Part shown: in pieces, positions 44,240-53,147 of the stretch
Layout: each line of letters starts with the position of its first letter
Numbering within the stretch: position 1 is the first letter of the stretch
Source of the DNA: an uncultured Dysgonomonas sp.
GTDB taxonomy: Bacteria > Bacteroidota > Bacteroidia > Bacteroidales > Dysgonomonadaceae
DNA: 64,000 bases
NCBI RefSeq assembly: GCF_900079725.1
Contig: NZ_LT599032.1
Location: forward strand, 4,894,054-4,958,053
Direction of reading: 5' to 3'
Position numbers and translations under genes: made by a program
Notes under the pieces: generated by a model
Database searches by the model: none
Told to the model about the DNA's origin: nothing
What the model saw: only the letters and a program-made list of their open reading frames with translations

Positions 44240-47200
44240 TTAAAATTTAAGATTAACTCCAACTAAATATGTACGTGGACTCGGATAAAATCCAACATCG
44301 ATACCTGAAGCCCAAGGAGTTTCGTTCGAATAGCCATAGCCTATCTCAGGATCCATACCTGAATAGCCTGTAATGGTGAACAAGTTTTGAGCAGTGAAGT
44401 ACAGTCTTGCTTGAGTTAATGGCATTTGAGGAAATAATTTCTTGAAATCGTAACCAATAGTGACATTCTGCAATTTTAGAAAATCAGCATCTTCGATATA
44501 GATATCCGATATGTTTTGCCAGTTACTATGGCTGCCACTTGTCAGTCTTGGCAATTTGTTGGATGTACCTTCACCGTGCCAGCGATCAAAAATATCTGTT
44601 GTATAGTTTTGTAACGGACTGTCGGCAAACGATCGGTACGATTTTGCAATCTGATGGCCAAATGCGCCATAAGCTACAAATGATAGGTCTACACCTTTGT
44701 ATTCAAAATTCATACTGAATCCTATTTTAAACTTAGGATTAGGATTACCTATCTGGACTTTATCATCGTCAGTTATAGTTCCGTCATTATTGGTGTCGAC
44801 AAAGATCAAGTCTCCGGCCTGAGCTCCGTTAAGCACACCTTTACCGGCTGCTTTATACTCATTTATTTGTGCCTGATTCTGAAATACTCCATCAGTCTTA
44901 TATCCCCAGAAGTATCCGATTGGGTAACCTACCTGCGCTCTGAACATTTCTTTCGTTCCCTGGCTAAGCACATGTTCCGGACCATGGATAATACCTTCTG
45001 TATTGTCTATTTCAATTACCTCATTTTTGTTGTATGTGAAATTGAAATTAGCACCGTATCTGAAATCTCTGGAGAATTTATCATTCCAGTTGAAAGCCAC
45101 TTCTATACCTTGATTTCTTATATAACCGCCATTTATATATGGAGCACCTGTTCCGTATGAAGCTAATATCGGAGCTCTTACCAGCCAGTCTTTTGTGTTT
45201 TTTGTATACCAGTCAAATATTACACCTAGCCTGCTATTCAAGAAGTAGGAGTCGAAACCGATATCCCACTGCTCTGACTTTTCCCATGTCACATCTGCAT
45301 TGGGTAATATATCAGGATATCCACCATTAATTAATTGACCTTTATTGTTTCCCCAATAATATGCATTATGAGTATCAAATGATATAGTTGCCAAATATTG
45401 GAACGGATCTATATTACAATTACCATTTTGTCCCCAACTGGCTCTTAGCTTGAAGAAATCTAACCAAGATTTAGTTCCGTTCATAAATGCTTCGTTGGTT
45501 GGTACCCAGCCCAATGAAACAGATGGAAAATATCCCCAACGGTTTCCTTTTGCGAAATTTGATGAGCCATCAGTACGCATTATTACTGAAGCCATATAAG
45601 TTTCATTAAAGTTATAATTAACACGGCCAAAGAATGAAGCAATTGATCCTTCGCCCCATGGTTGCCCCGAAATACGTGTGTTTGTTGAGTTTATACCTTG
45701 TGTATTACCTATCCAGGCATGATCCCAAGAACCAGGGAAAAGTGAGTTTCTGTTTTCTGCTTCAAGATCTTCTCCCATACCCCATTTTTCCATCGATTGT
45801 CCGATCACAGCATCAAAATTGTGTTTCATCTCAATGTTCCAGGCATACGATACAGTATTGTCTAAAGTCCAGTTATGTCCTAATCCCATATTCTGAACCA
45901 CCCTGTCTTCCACATTTTTATTTGTTGTAGACAGGTCATATACCGGGGTGTAGGAACGATAAGAGCTGGAGTTTTGTTTATATCCAAAAGATGATCTGAA
46001 GATCAAGTTCTTTATAGGTTGTATTTGCACATAAGTATTGGCTTGTAGAGCATAATTTTTACTCTTGTTCAGACCTCTTTGGTAAACCATATCTGCAATA
46101 GGGTTAGACATGGCTCCATCAAGCCCCCAATCTGTCGCAACCTTACTCGGTTGGTCAAAATAACCTCCATTGCTATTGTATACCGGCATCAAAGGGGTTG
46201 CTATCAGTACATTATGAATATCGTTCCAATACTGATTTCCAATACCTATACCCGCATTTGTGGTATGAGTATAAGTCAGATTCTCACCTATCTTTATAGC
46301 ATCAAAATCTTTTACTTTCAATAAGACATGATCAGAATTGATACGAAAAGTATAACGGCTATAATCTGGTGCAACAGGCTTACCTATAATACCATCTTGT
46401 GCGCTATAGGAAAATCCCATAGCAAATTTAGATGTTTCAGATCCGCCTGTCAGATTGATGGAATGATTTTGAGTGACTGCATTTTTGTTCCTTATTTCAT
46501 CCAGCCAATTGGTTCCGTTCCATCCATTTTGTACTGCCTTATATTCATTAGGAACCACACTGGCAAAGTCGATAAGAGGAGTACCTTCATTGAAGCGTAT
46601 CTCATTCATGATACTCATATACTGTTGAGCATTCAGCAACGAAGGCATCTTATAAACATTCTGCCAACCAACATATCCGTCATAACTTGCCTGTATTTTT
46701 CCGGCTTTGGCCTGTTTGGTAGTTACCAGAATAACCCCGTTTGCAGCCCGGGCTCCATAGATAGCAGAGGTAGCAGCATCTTTCAATACGTCGATTGATT
46801 CAATGTCGGATGGATTTAACAAATTGATATCTCCTCCTGCTACTCCGTCTATAACATATAATGGGTTAGAATTTCCGGTTGTACCTATACCACGAATATT
46901 AACCTTAAAGCCTTCGCCCGGCATACCCGAACTTTGTGTTATATTAACACCTGGTGTCTGGCTTTGCATAGCTCCTATTGCCGAACTGGTACTTAACTTT
47001 TGCAGATCGTTACCTGATACCTGTATAGTGGCACCGGTAGTCAGTTTCTTCTTCTGAACGCCATATCCTACTACTACAACTTCGTCCAGTTCTTTTGTAT
47101 TTTCATGCAATATAACTTCTAAAGTATCTTTTCCGCTGGTACTAACTTCGAGGACATTAAAGCCTATGTACGAAAAAATTAAAGCATCGCTGCCCTGCAC

Positions 47201-47497
47201 TTTGATCTCAAAGTTTCCGTTAAGATCCGTAATTGTAGTAACATTAGTACTTTTAGCTTTTACACTAACGCCGATCAGGGCTTCGCCGTTCACATCTTTT
47301 ACAACACCTTTTATTATCCTTTCATCATTTCTGACCTGAGTAGATTCAGTAACAATAGGCTTTGCTCCTATAGGGGAGAAAGGGCTAATAAATAGTAAAC
47401 ACAACAATATACCATATTGGGAATATTGTCTTATCCTACACTTTTTTTGATTATAATTCATGTTTTTCATGTGAAAATATTTATGATTCTTGTGCAT
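44240..47497 (-). CDS. susC: SusC-like TonB-dependent outer-membrane transporter
   Basis: This ~1085-residue protein imports oligosaccharides through the outer membrane with energy from TonB. After a signal peptide (ILLCLLFISPFSPIGAKPI) it has a carboxypeptidase-D-regulatory-like domain (IIKGVVKDVNGEALIGVSVK), the TonB-box-like KELDEVVVVGYG segment, the plug (VNIRGIGTTGNSNPLYVIDG, VLKDAATSAIYGARAANGVI) and a long beta-barrel ending in YLVGVNLKF. ATGs at 47497, 47470 and 47461 are all usable as starts; the later ones give a more ordinary signal length. It begins the SusC/SusD/SusE-position operon, divergent from the enzyme operon. Confidence 0.95.
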   Translation of the reverse strand: MHKNHKYFHMKNMNYNQKKCRIRQYSQYGILLCLLFISPFSPIGAKPIVTESTQVRNDERIIKGVVKDVNGEALIGVSVKAKSTNVTTITDLNGNFEIKVQGSDALIFSYIGFNVLEVSTSGKDTLEVILHENTKELDEVVVVGYGVQKKKLTTGATIQVSGNDLQKLSTSSAIGAMQSQTPGVNITQSSGMPGEGFKVNIRGIGTTGNSNPLYVIDGVAGGDINLLNPSDIESIDVLKDAATSAIYGARAANGVILVTTKQAKAGKIQASYDGYVGWQNVYKMPSLLNAQQYMSIMNEIRFNEGTPLIDFASVVPNEYKAVQNGWNGTNWLDEIRNKNAVTQNHSINLTGGSETSKFAMGFSYSAQDGIIGKPVAPDYSRYTFRINSDHVLLKVKDFDAIKIGENLTYTHTTNAGIGIGNQYWNDIHNVLIATPLMPVYNSNGGYFDQPSKVATDWGLDGAMSNPIADMVYQRGLNKSKNYALQANTYVQIQPIKNLIFRSSFGYKQNSSSYRSYTPVYDLSTTNKNVEDRVVQNMGLGHNWTLDNTVSYAWNIEMKHNFDAVIGQSMEKWGMGEDLEAENRNSLFPGSWDHAWIGNTQGINSTNTRISGQPWGEGSIASFFGRVNYNFNETYMASVIMRTDGSSNFAKGNRWGYFPSVSLGWVPTNEAFMNGTKSWLDFFKLRASWGQNGNCNIDPFQYLATISFDTHNAYYWGNNKGQLINGGYPDILPNADVTWEKSEQWDIGFDSYFLNSRLGVIFDWYTKNTKDWLVRAPILASYGTGAPYINGGYIRNQGIEVAFNWNDKFSRDFRYGANFNFTYNKNEVIEIDNTEGIIHGPEHVLSQGTKEMFRAQVGYPIGYFWGYKTDGVFQNQAQINEYKAAGKGVLNGAQAGDLIFVDTNNDGTITDDDKVQIGNPNPKFKIGFSMNFEYKGVDLSFVAYGAFGHQIAKSYRSFADSPLQNYTTDIFDRWHGEGTSNKLPRLTSGSHSNWQNISDIYIEDADFLKLQNVTIGYDFKKLFPQMPLTQARLYFTAQNLFTITGYSGMDPEIGYGYSNETPWASGIDVGFYPSPRTYLVGVNLKF

Positions 47498-47601
47498 TTG
47501 TTTATCATTAAATCATAGTAAATTAAATTATAGTTCTTCAGACAGTTTTGTACTAATACAGTAATAGATCATGAGTTGTCGCAACATAATTTTGCTGTTA
47601 A

Positions 47602-47661
47602 CAAAAGTAGATTATCTGAAACAAGACAACAAGTACTATTATATTGATTATTTGTATTATT
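47602..47661 (-). promoter_or_regulatory. SusC operon promoter with candidate AraC half-sites
   Basis: On the minus strand TACTTTTG (TAnnTTTG) lies at 47609-47602. AATAGTAC begins exactly 31 bp upstream of it at 47640, and a related AATAATAC begins 21 bp further upstream at 47661. The opposite promoter repeats the AATAGTA-to-box distance of 31 bp. The sites are AT-rich, so chance matches are possible, but the shared spacing supports a common regulator. The leader before susC would be about 100 nt. Confidence 0.5.
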
Positions 47662-47792
47662 ATATCCTGAATTTAGAATGTTATACTTTATTAAAAGATG
47701 TTTTTATTAATAAAAGTAATTTTGTAAAATACTTATAATCAACATTATATGCTTTGTGTAAGGGGGTGTTGTTTGATCGTGTAATGGAAAAG

Positions 47793-47852
47793 GATAATAT
47801 AATAAATGGACAAAATAGTATTATTATATTCGTGCATATATACATACTTTTG
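47793..47852 (+). promoter_or_regulatory. Promoter of the mannan enzyme operon with candidate AraC half-sites
   Basis: TACTTTTG (TAnnTTTG) lies at 47845-47852. AATAGTAT begins exactly 31 bp upstream at 47814 and GATAATAT begins 21 bp before that at 47793, giving the consensus ATArTA at the same geometry as the divergent susC promoter. The leader to ATG 48010 would be about 150 nt. The remaining parts of this 512-bp gap show no repeats or frames of note. Confidence 0.5.
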
Positions 47853-48009
47853 CACAGGAAGATCTATAACACTGTAATCTCAAATCCAATGCACAAAAAT
47901 ATAAAATCGTTTGTTTACAAAATATTTCTGATCATTACACAATCCATTACCTTGTTTATATGATTCAAAAAAAAACTTCAAAGAAAAGATAAATCTAAAT
48001 AATTAACGA

Positions 48010-49311
48010 ATGAATTTAAAAAAAGTCATATTATTCTTTATCGCATCAGCACTGGTATGCTTTGCCTGTACACCAAAAACGGAGAATAAGCAACATTTTG
48101 TGTCGGTGAAAAACGGACATTTCGTAATCGGAGATCAGCCTTATTACTATATAGGAACTAACTTTTGGTATGGAGCCATACTTGGTTCAGAGGGTCAGGG
48201 TGGCAATAGAGAAAGGCTCCATAAGGAGTTGGACTTTATGAAATCTGTCGGAATCAACAACCTCCGTGTATTAGTAGGAGCAGATGGTTATGCCGGGCAA
48301 TCAGTTAAAGTCATGCCTACTCTGCAGCTCGAGCCGGGTGTATATAATGATACCATATTCGATGGCTTGGATTACTTATTAGCTGAAATGGGGAAACGAA
48401 ATATGCATGCAGTCTTATTCCTTAACAATAGCTGGGAATGGAGTGGGGGATATGGCCAGTATCTGGAATGGGCAGGAGAAGGCAATGTTCCCGAAAAGGG
48501 AGTTTATGATTGGCCTGTATTTGTGGAACATGTAGCAAAATATGCGGACTGCGATTCATGCCATACCTTATTTCTCAATCATGTAAAACATGTAATGGCA
48601 CGGACAAACAGATATACTAAAACAAAATACACAGACGATGCCACAATTATGTCGTGGCAGGTGGGCAATGAACCCCGTGCATTTAGTGATGAAGCGAAGC
48701 CGCTAATGGCAAAGTGGGTGAAAGAGACAACAGCCTTGATGAGATCCTTAGATAAAAACCATCTTATATCGATCGGATCGGAGGGAATGTGGGGTTGTGA
48801 AATGGATATGCAACTATTCGAACAAATGCATGCTGATGAAAATGTAGACTATCTGACAATGCATATTTGGCCCAAAAACTGGAGTTGGATAGACGTCAAA
48901 GATATACCAGGTTCGGTGCAAACTGGTATTAATAAAACAAATGAATACATGGCTGATCATATAAATATAGCCCAGAAATTAAAAAAGCCGATAGTAATGG
49001 AAGAATTTGGTTTTCCACGCGATAACCACAAATATACGCTCGACGATCCTACTACAGCACGCGACAAATATTATAAAAATGTATTTGCGCAAATTGTAAA
49101 GTCAGCAAACCAGCAAGGAGTTTTTGCCGGTTGTAATTTCTGGGCATGGGGTGGATTTGCCCGGCCTGCGCATACCTTCTGGCAACCATGGGACGATTAT
49201 GTAGGCGACCCATCGCAAGAAGAGCAAGGGTTAAACTCTGTATTTGATACTGATACAACGATAGAAGTAATAAAAAAATACGCAATGCAACTAAACCATA
49301 TAACGAAATAA
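48010..49311 (+). CDS. GH5 endo-beta-1,4-mannanase (subfamily 7 type), lipoprotein
   Basis: This 433-residue enzyme cuts internal beta-1,4-mannosidic bonds. It has a lipoprotein-like signal (IASALVCFAC). The TIM barrel shows YYYIGTNFWYGAILGSEGQG, GINNLRVLVGADG, LFLNNSWEWSGGYGQYLEWA, the acid/base Glu221 in WQVGNEPRAF, YLTMHIWPKNWSW and the nucleophile candidate Glu332 in VMEEFGFPRDN, ending in NFWAWGG. This set is that of GH5_7 beta-mannanases. It is the first gene of an eight-gene operon, with GH130 26 bp after it. Surface or periplasmic side cannot be fixed from sequence; the lipobox points to a membrane-attached enzyme. Confidence 0.92.
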   Translation: MNLKKVILFFIASALVCFACTPKTENKQHFVSVKNGHFVIGDQPYYYIGTNFWYGAILGSEGQGGNRERLHKELDFMKSVGINNLRVLVGADGYAGQSVKVMPTLQLEPGVYNDTIFDGLDYLLAEMGKRNMHAVLFLNNSWEWSGGYGQYLEWAGEGNVPEKGVYDWPVFVEHVAKYADCDSCHTLFLNHVKHVMARTNRYTKTKYTDDATIMSWQVGNEPRAFSDEAKPLMAKWVKETTALMRSLDKNHLISIGSEGMWGCEMDMQLFEQMHADENVDYLTMHIWPKNWSWIDVKDIPGSVQTGINKTNEYMADHINIAQKLKKPIVMEEFGFPRDNHKYTLDDPTTARDKYYKNVFAQIVKSANQQGVFAGCNFWAWGGFARPAHTFWQPWDDYVGDPSQEEQGLNSVFDTDTTIEVIKKYAMQLNHITK

Positions 49312-49337
49312 GTAACAACTAAGAAACTGACAAAATT

Positions 49338-50522
49338 ATGACAGAATTATTTAATAACCGATTAGAGGCGGTTAACAATGCATATGAAAAACTCATTATA
49401 CAAAAAAATGAGCCTGTATTGCCAGGTAACGGCATATATGAACGTTATAAATATCCGGTACTAACTGCTGAACATGCACCCATACTTTGGCGTTATGATA
49501 TAAATCCTGAAACGAACCCATATTTTATGGAGCGTTTTGGTATTAATGGAACATTCAATGCCGGAGCAATAAAGTGGCAAGGCAAATATGTAATGGTTGT
49601 GCGTGTGGAAGGTAACGATCGCAAATCGTTTTTTGCAATAGCAGAAAGTCCCAACGGAATAGATAATTTTCGGTTTTGGGAACACCCTATAACAATGCCC
49701 GAAACAGACGATCCGGACGTTAATGTTTATGACATGCGCCTCACAGCTCACCAAGATGGCTGGATTTATGGAGTTTTCTGTACCGAACGGAAAGATCCTT
49801 CAGCTAAGCCGGGCGATTTATCATCAGCCGTTGCAGCGGCAGGTATAGCACGCACCAAAGACCTTAAAACATGGGTGCGCCTATCAGATTTGAAATCGAG
49901 AAGTCAGCAACGTAATGTTGTTTTACATCCCGAATTTGTGAATGGTAAATATGCGCTATATACACGTCCACAAGACGGATTTATCGATGCCGGAAGTGGA
50001 GGGGGAATTGGCTGGGGATTGGTCAATGATATTACAAAAGCCGAAGTTGAAGACGAAAAAATTATAAACTTTCGTCACTATCATACAATAAAGGAACTGA
50101 AGAACGGAGAAGGGCCGCATCCGATCAAAACATCGAAAGGATGGTTACACCTTGCTCATGGCGTACGAGCGTGTGCAGCGGGATTAAGGTATGTTTTATA
50201 TCTCTATTTGACCGATCTGGAGCAGCCCGATAAGCTGATAGCTGAGCCTGCAGGACATTTATTGGCCCCTATAGGAGAGGAACGAGTTGGAGATGTGTCT
50301 AATGTTTTGTTTTCCAATGGATGGATTGCCGACGAGGATGGAACAGTATATCTTTATTATGCATCGAGTGATACACGAATGCATGTAGCGACATCGTCTA
50401 TAGACAGGCTTTTGGATTACTGCCTCAATACAGTTCCCGATGGATACCGTTCTGCAAAGTCGGTACAAGAAGTAAATGCAATTATAGATAAAAATATAGA
50501 GGTATATAAATCTGGCATTTAA
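49338..50522 (+). CDS. GH130 4-O-beta-D-mannosyl-D-glucose phosphorylase
   Basis: This 394-residue cytoplasmic enzyme has no signal peptide and belongs to GH130, subfamily 1 type. It splits mannosyl-1,4-glucose with phosphate to mannose-1-phosphate and glucose. Key blocks are [20 protein letters not shown], the catalytic Asp132 in [58 protein letters not shown] and [14 protein letters not shown]. Its direct neighbours are a GPH transporter and a cellobiose 2-epimerase-type enzyme, the same phosphorylase-transporter-epimerase order described for the Bacteroides fragilis mannan pathway. Function is therefore assigned with good certainty. Confidence 0.95.
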   Translation: MTELFNNRLEAVNNAYEKLIIQKNEPVLPGNGIYERYKYPVLTAEHAPILWRYDINPETNPYFMERFGINGTFNAGAIKWQGKYVMVVRVEGNDRKSFFAIAESPNGIDNFRFWEHPITMPETDDPDVNVYDMRLTAHQDGWIYGVFCTERKDPSAKPGDLSSAVAAAGIARTKDLKTWVRLSDLKSRSQQRNVVLHPEFVNGKYALYTRPQDGFIDAGSGGGIGWGLVNDITKAEVEDEKIINFRHYHTIKELKNGEGPHPIKTSKGWLHLAHGVRACAAGLRYVLYLYLTDLEQPDKLIAEPAGHLLAPIGEERVGDVSNVLFSNGWIADEDGTVYLYYASSDTRMHVATSSIDRLLDYCLNTVPDGYRSAKSVQEVNAIIDKNIEVYKSGI

Positions 50523-50559
50523 TTCTAAAGACCAGAATTGAACCTTTTAAATATAATAC

Positions 50560-51966
50560 ATGGAAAAAGAATTAAAGATTTCGTTAAAAGAGAAAATCGG
50601 ATACGGGTTTGGTGATGCGGCATCATCTATGTTCTGGAAACTGTTTGGATCATACCTGATGATATTCTATACAGATGTTTTTGGCCTCGAAGCAGCATTA
50701 GTCGGAACAATGTTCCTCATCACCCGCATCTGGGATTCCTTTTTCGATCCGATAGTAGGTATAATATCAGACCGAACGAATACGAAATACGGAAAATTTC
50801 GTCCATATATTTTATATTTGGCAATACCATTTGGCATTATCGGTGTATTAACATTCAGCACACCCGAATGGTCGAATACTGCAAAACTGATATATGCTTA
50901 TGCTACATATTCGTTGATGATGATGATATATTCAGCCATCAACGTCCCTTATGCTTCGCTTTTAGGTGTAATAAGCTCCAAGCCTCAGGATCGCAATGTA
51001 TTATCCACCTATCGTATGACATTTGCCTATATTGGCAGCTTCATTGCATTATTGCTATTTATGCCTATGGCAAACTACTTTAGCGAATATAGCAAAGATA
51101 TTACAGACCAGCAACATGGCTGGATGATGGCTGTAGTGGTGATAGCTATTATGTGCGTGGCTCTGTTTCTTTTATGTTTCTGGTTCACTAAAGAACGTGT
51201 AAAACCAATCAGCGAAAACAAGACGCCCCTGAAGGAGGATATCAAGGATCTCTTTCACAACAAGCCTTGGTGGATATTGCTTGGAGCTGGTATTGCTGCG
51301 TTGATTTTCAATTCTATACGCGACGGGGCTGCAGTCTATTATTTCAAATACTATGTTGTAGAAGATCATTACGGAACGTTTGATATATTTAGTATTCCGT
51401 TTGTACTTAGTGGTTTATACCTTGCAGTGGGCCAGGCTGCCAATATAATTGGAGTTATCCTCTCTGCCCCTATTAGTAACCGCATAGGGAAGAAATATAC
51501 ATATCTGGGAGCAATGATCATAGCTACCGTATTTAGCCTCCTGTTTTATTGGGTCGACAGGAGCAACTTAGCCCTTATTTTTACGATGCAAATACTAATC
51601 AGTATATGTGCAGGAAGCATTTTCCCGTTGCTATGGTCTATGTACGCCGATTGTGCCGACTATTCGGAACTGAAAACAGGTAACAGGGCTACCGGACTGA
51701 TATTTAGCTCTTCATCTATGAGCCAGAAGCTAGGGTGGGCTATTGGCAGCGCCATCACAGGCTGGCTGTTGGGGTATTTCGGTTTCCAGGCCAATCAGGT
51801 ACAAAGCGCCGAAACGATAGATGGCATTAAAATGTTTTTAAGTATTCTGCCAGCTATCGGTACAGCTATGTCGGTAGTATTTATATACTTCTATCCATTA
51901 TCGGAAAAGAAGATGGCTGAAATAACAACAGCATTGAACACACGCAGAAGAAGCGAAGAAAAATGA
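50560..51966 (+). CDS. GPH-family sugar/cation symporter for mannobiose or manno-oligosaccharides
   Basis: This 468-residue inner-membrane protein has about 12 helices and the hallmarks of the glycoside-pentoside-hexuronide family: KIGYGFGDAASSMFWKLFGS, TRIWDSFFDPIVGIISDRTN, KYGKFRPYILYLAIPFGII, INVPYASLLGVISSKPQDRN and DYSELKTGNRATGLIFSSSS. Such transporters use Na+ or H+ gradients. Placed between GH130 and the epimerase, it should bring mannobiose or short manno-oligosaccharides from the periplasm to the cytoplasm for epimerisation and phosphorolysis. It ends 4 bp before the epimerase start. Confidence 0.93.
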   Translation: MEKELKISLKEKIGYGFGDAASSMFWKLFGSYLMIFYTDVFGLEAALVGTMFLITRIWDSFFDPIVGIISDRTNTKYGKFRPYILYLAIPFGIIGVLTFSTPEWSNTAKLIYAYATYSLMMMIYSAINVPYASLLGVISSKPQDRNVLSTYRMTFAYIGSFIALLLFMPMANYFSEYSKDITDQQHGWMMAVVVIAIMCVALFLLCFWFTKERVKPISENKTPLKEDIKDLFHNKPWWILLGAGIAALIFNSIRDGAAVYYFKYYVVEDHYGTFDIFSIPFVLSGLYLAVGQAANIIGVILSAPISNRIGKKYTYLGAMIIATVFSLLFYWVDRSNLALIFTMQILISICAGSIFPLLWSMYADCADYSELKTGNRATGLIFSSSSMSQKLGWAIGSAITGWLLGYFGFQANQVQSAETIDGIKMFLSILPAIGTAMSVVFIYFYPLSEKKMAEITTALNTRRRSEEK

Positions 51967-51970
51967 TACT

Positions 51971-53137
51971 ATGAAAAGTTTTAAGGACGAATTACAAAAT
52001 AATATTCTGCCATTTTGGATACATAAGATGACTGACAATCAGAATGAAGGTTTTTTTGGTCAGATAGATGGAGAAAACCATCTGCATCCTCATGCCAACA
52101 AAGGAGCTGTACTCAATGCACGTATTTTATGGACATTCTCGGCGGCATACCGCATACTTGGTAATACAGAATATATGACAATGGCTCATCGTGCTTTTGC
52201 ATATATCAAAAAATATTTTATCGATCATGAATACGGCGGTGTTTATTGGGAATTAGACTACTTGGGAAAACCTGTAAATACAAAGAAGCAAGTTTATGCA
52301 CAAGGTTTCGTTATTTACGGACTATCCGAATATTATCGCATCACGCGAGATGATGAAGCATTGCAATTGGCACAATCTCTTTTCTACTTGCTCGAAAAAC
52401 ATAAAGACAAGGAGAATGGAGGATATTTTGAAGCTTTCACCCGCGAGTGGCAACCTATCGAAGATATGCGTTTGAGTGAGAAGGACGCCAATGAAAAAAA
52501 GTCTATGAATACCCATCTACATATACTCGAACCTTATACCAACCTGCTTCGTGTATGGAACAATGTAGATCTGAAAGAAGCGCATAAAGCAATTATCGAT
52601 ATATTTATCAACAAAATAGTAGATCACCGAACCTATCATCAACATCTTTTCTTTGATGAGCAGTGGACGGTCAAATCTACCCCCATATCTTACGGACATG
52701 ACATAGAAGCTGCGTGGTTGTTGTATGAAGCTGCACAGGATTTGAATGATGAAGAAGCGATGCAACAAGTATCGGTGATCTGTCTCAAAATTGCTGACGC
52801 TGCATCTGAAGGACTACAATCTGATGGAAGCATGATATATGAAAAAGATAACAATCATATAGACACAGATCGCCATTGGTGGGTACAGGCCGAAGGTGTA
52901 GTGGGCTATATGTATGCCTATAAGATATCGCAAGATGAACAATATAGGCAATATGCTGAAAAATTGTGGGCATATATTCAAAACAATATATCAGACAAAA
53001 CTTATGGTGAATGGATATGGAGCCGCAATGCTAAAGGTGCTATCAACAGGAAAGAAGACAAAGCCGGATTCTGGAAATGTCCCTATCATAATAGCCGGAT
53101 GTGTTTAGAAATGATAGAGAATTTCAATTTAATATAA
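51971..53137 (+). CDS. Cellobiose 2-epimerase-type enzyme (AGE family) acting on mannobiose
   Basis: This 388-residue cytoplasmic enzyme is an N-acylglucosamine/cellobiose 2-epimerase with an (alpha/alpha)6 barrel. Key blocks are ENHLHPHANKGAVLNARILW, YGGVYWELDYLGKPVNTKKQ, VYAQGFVIYGLSEYYRITRD, KSMNTHLHILEPYTNLLRVW, SYGHDIEAAWLLYEAAQDL and HWWVQAEGVVGYMYAY; the His and Glu residues within them form the active site in the family. It converts beta-1,4-mannobiose to mannosylglucose, the GH130 substrate. The lack of a signal peptide fits the intracellular step. It is 4 bp after the transporter and 10 bp before the GH3 gene. Confidence 0.94.
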   Translation: MKSFKDELQNNILPFWIHKMTDNQNEGFFGQIDGENHLHPHANKGAVLNARILWTFSAAYRILGNTEYMTMAHRAFAYIKKYFIDHEYGGVYWELDYLGKPVNTKKQVYAQGFVIYGLSEYYRITRDDEALQLAQSLFYLLEKHKDKENGGYFEAFTREWQPIEDMRLSEKDANEKKSMNTHLHILEPYTNLLRVWNNVDLKEAHKAIIDIFINKIVDHRTYHQHLFFDEQWTVKSTPISYGHDIEAAWLLYEAAQDLNDEEAMQQVSVICLKIADAASEGLQSDGSMIYEKDNNHIDTDRHWWVQAEGVVGYMYAYKISQDEQYRQYAEKLWAYIQNNISDKTYGEWIWSRNAKGAINRKEDKAGFWKCPYHNSRMCLEMIENFNLI

Positions 53138-53147
53138 ATAATATACC

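Noticed and set aside
44240-47497. Sigma/anti-sigma-controlled TonB receptor
   Set aside because: The N-terminal segment lacks a secretin/STN-type signalling domain and no anti-sigma or sigma gene is adjacent.
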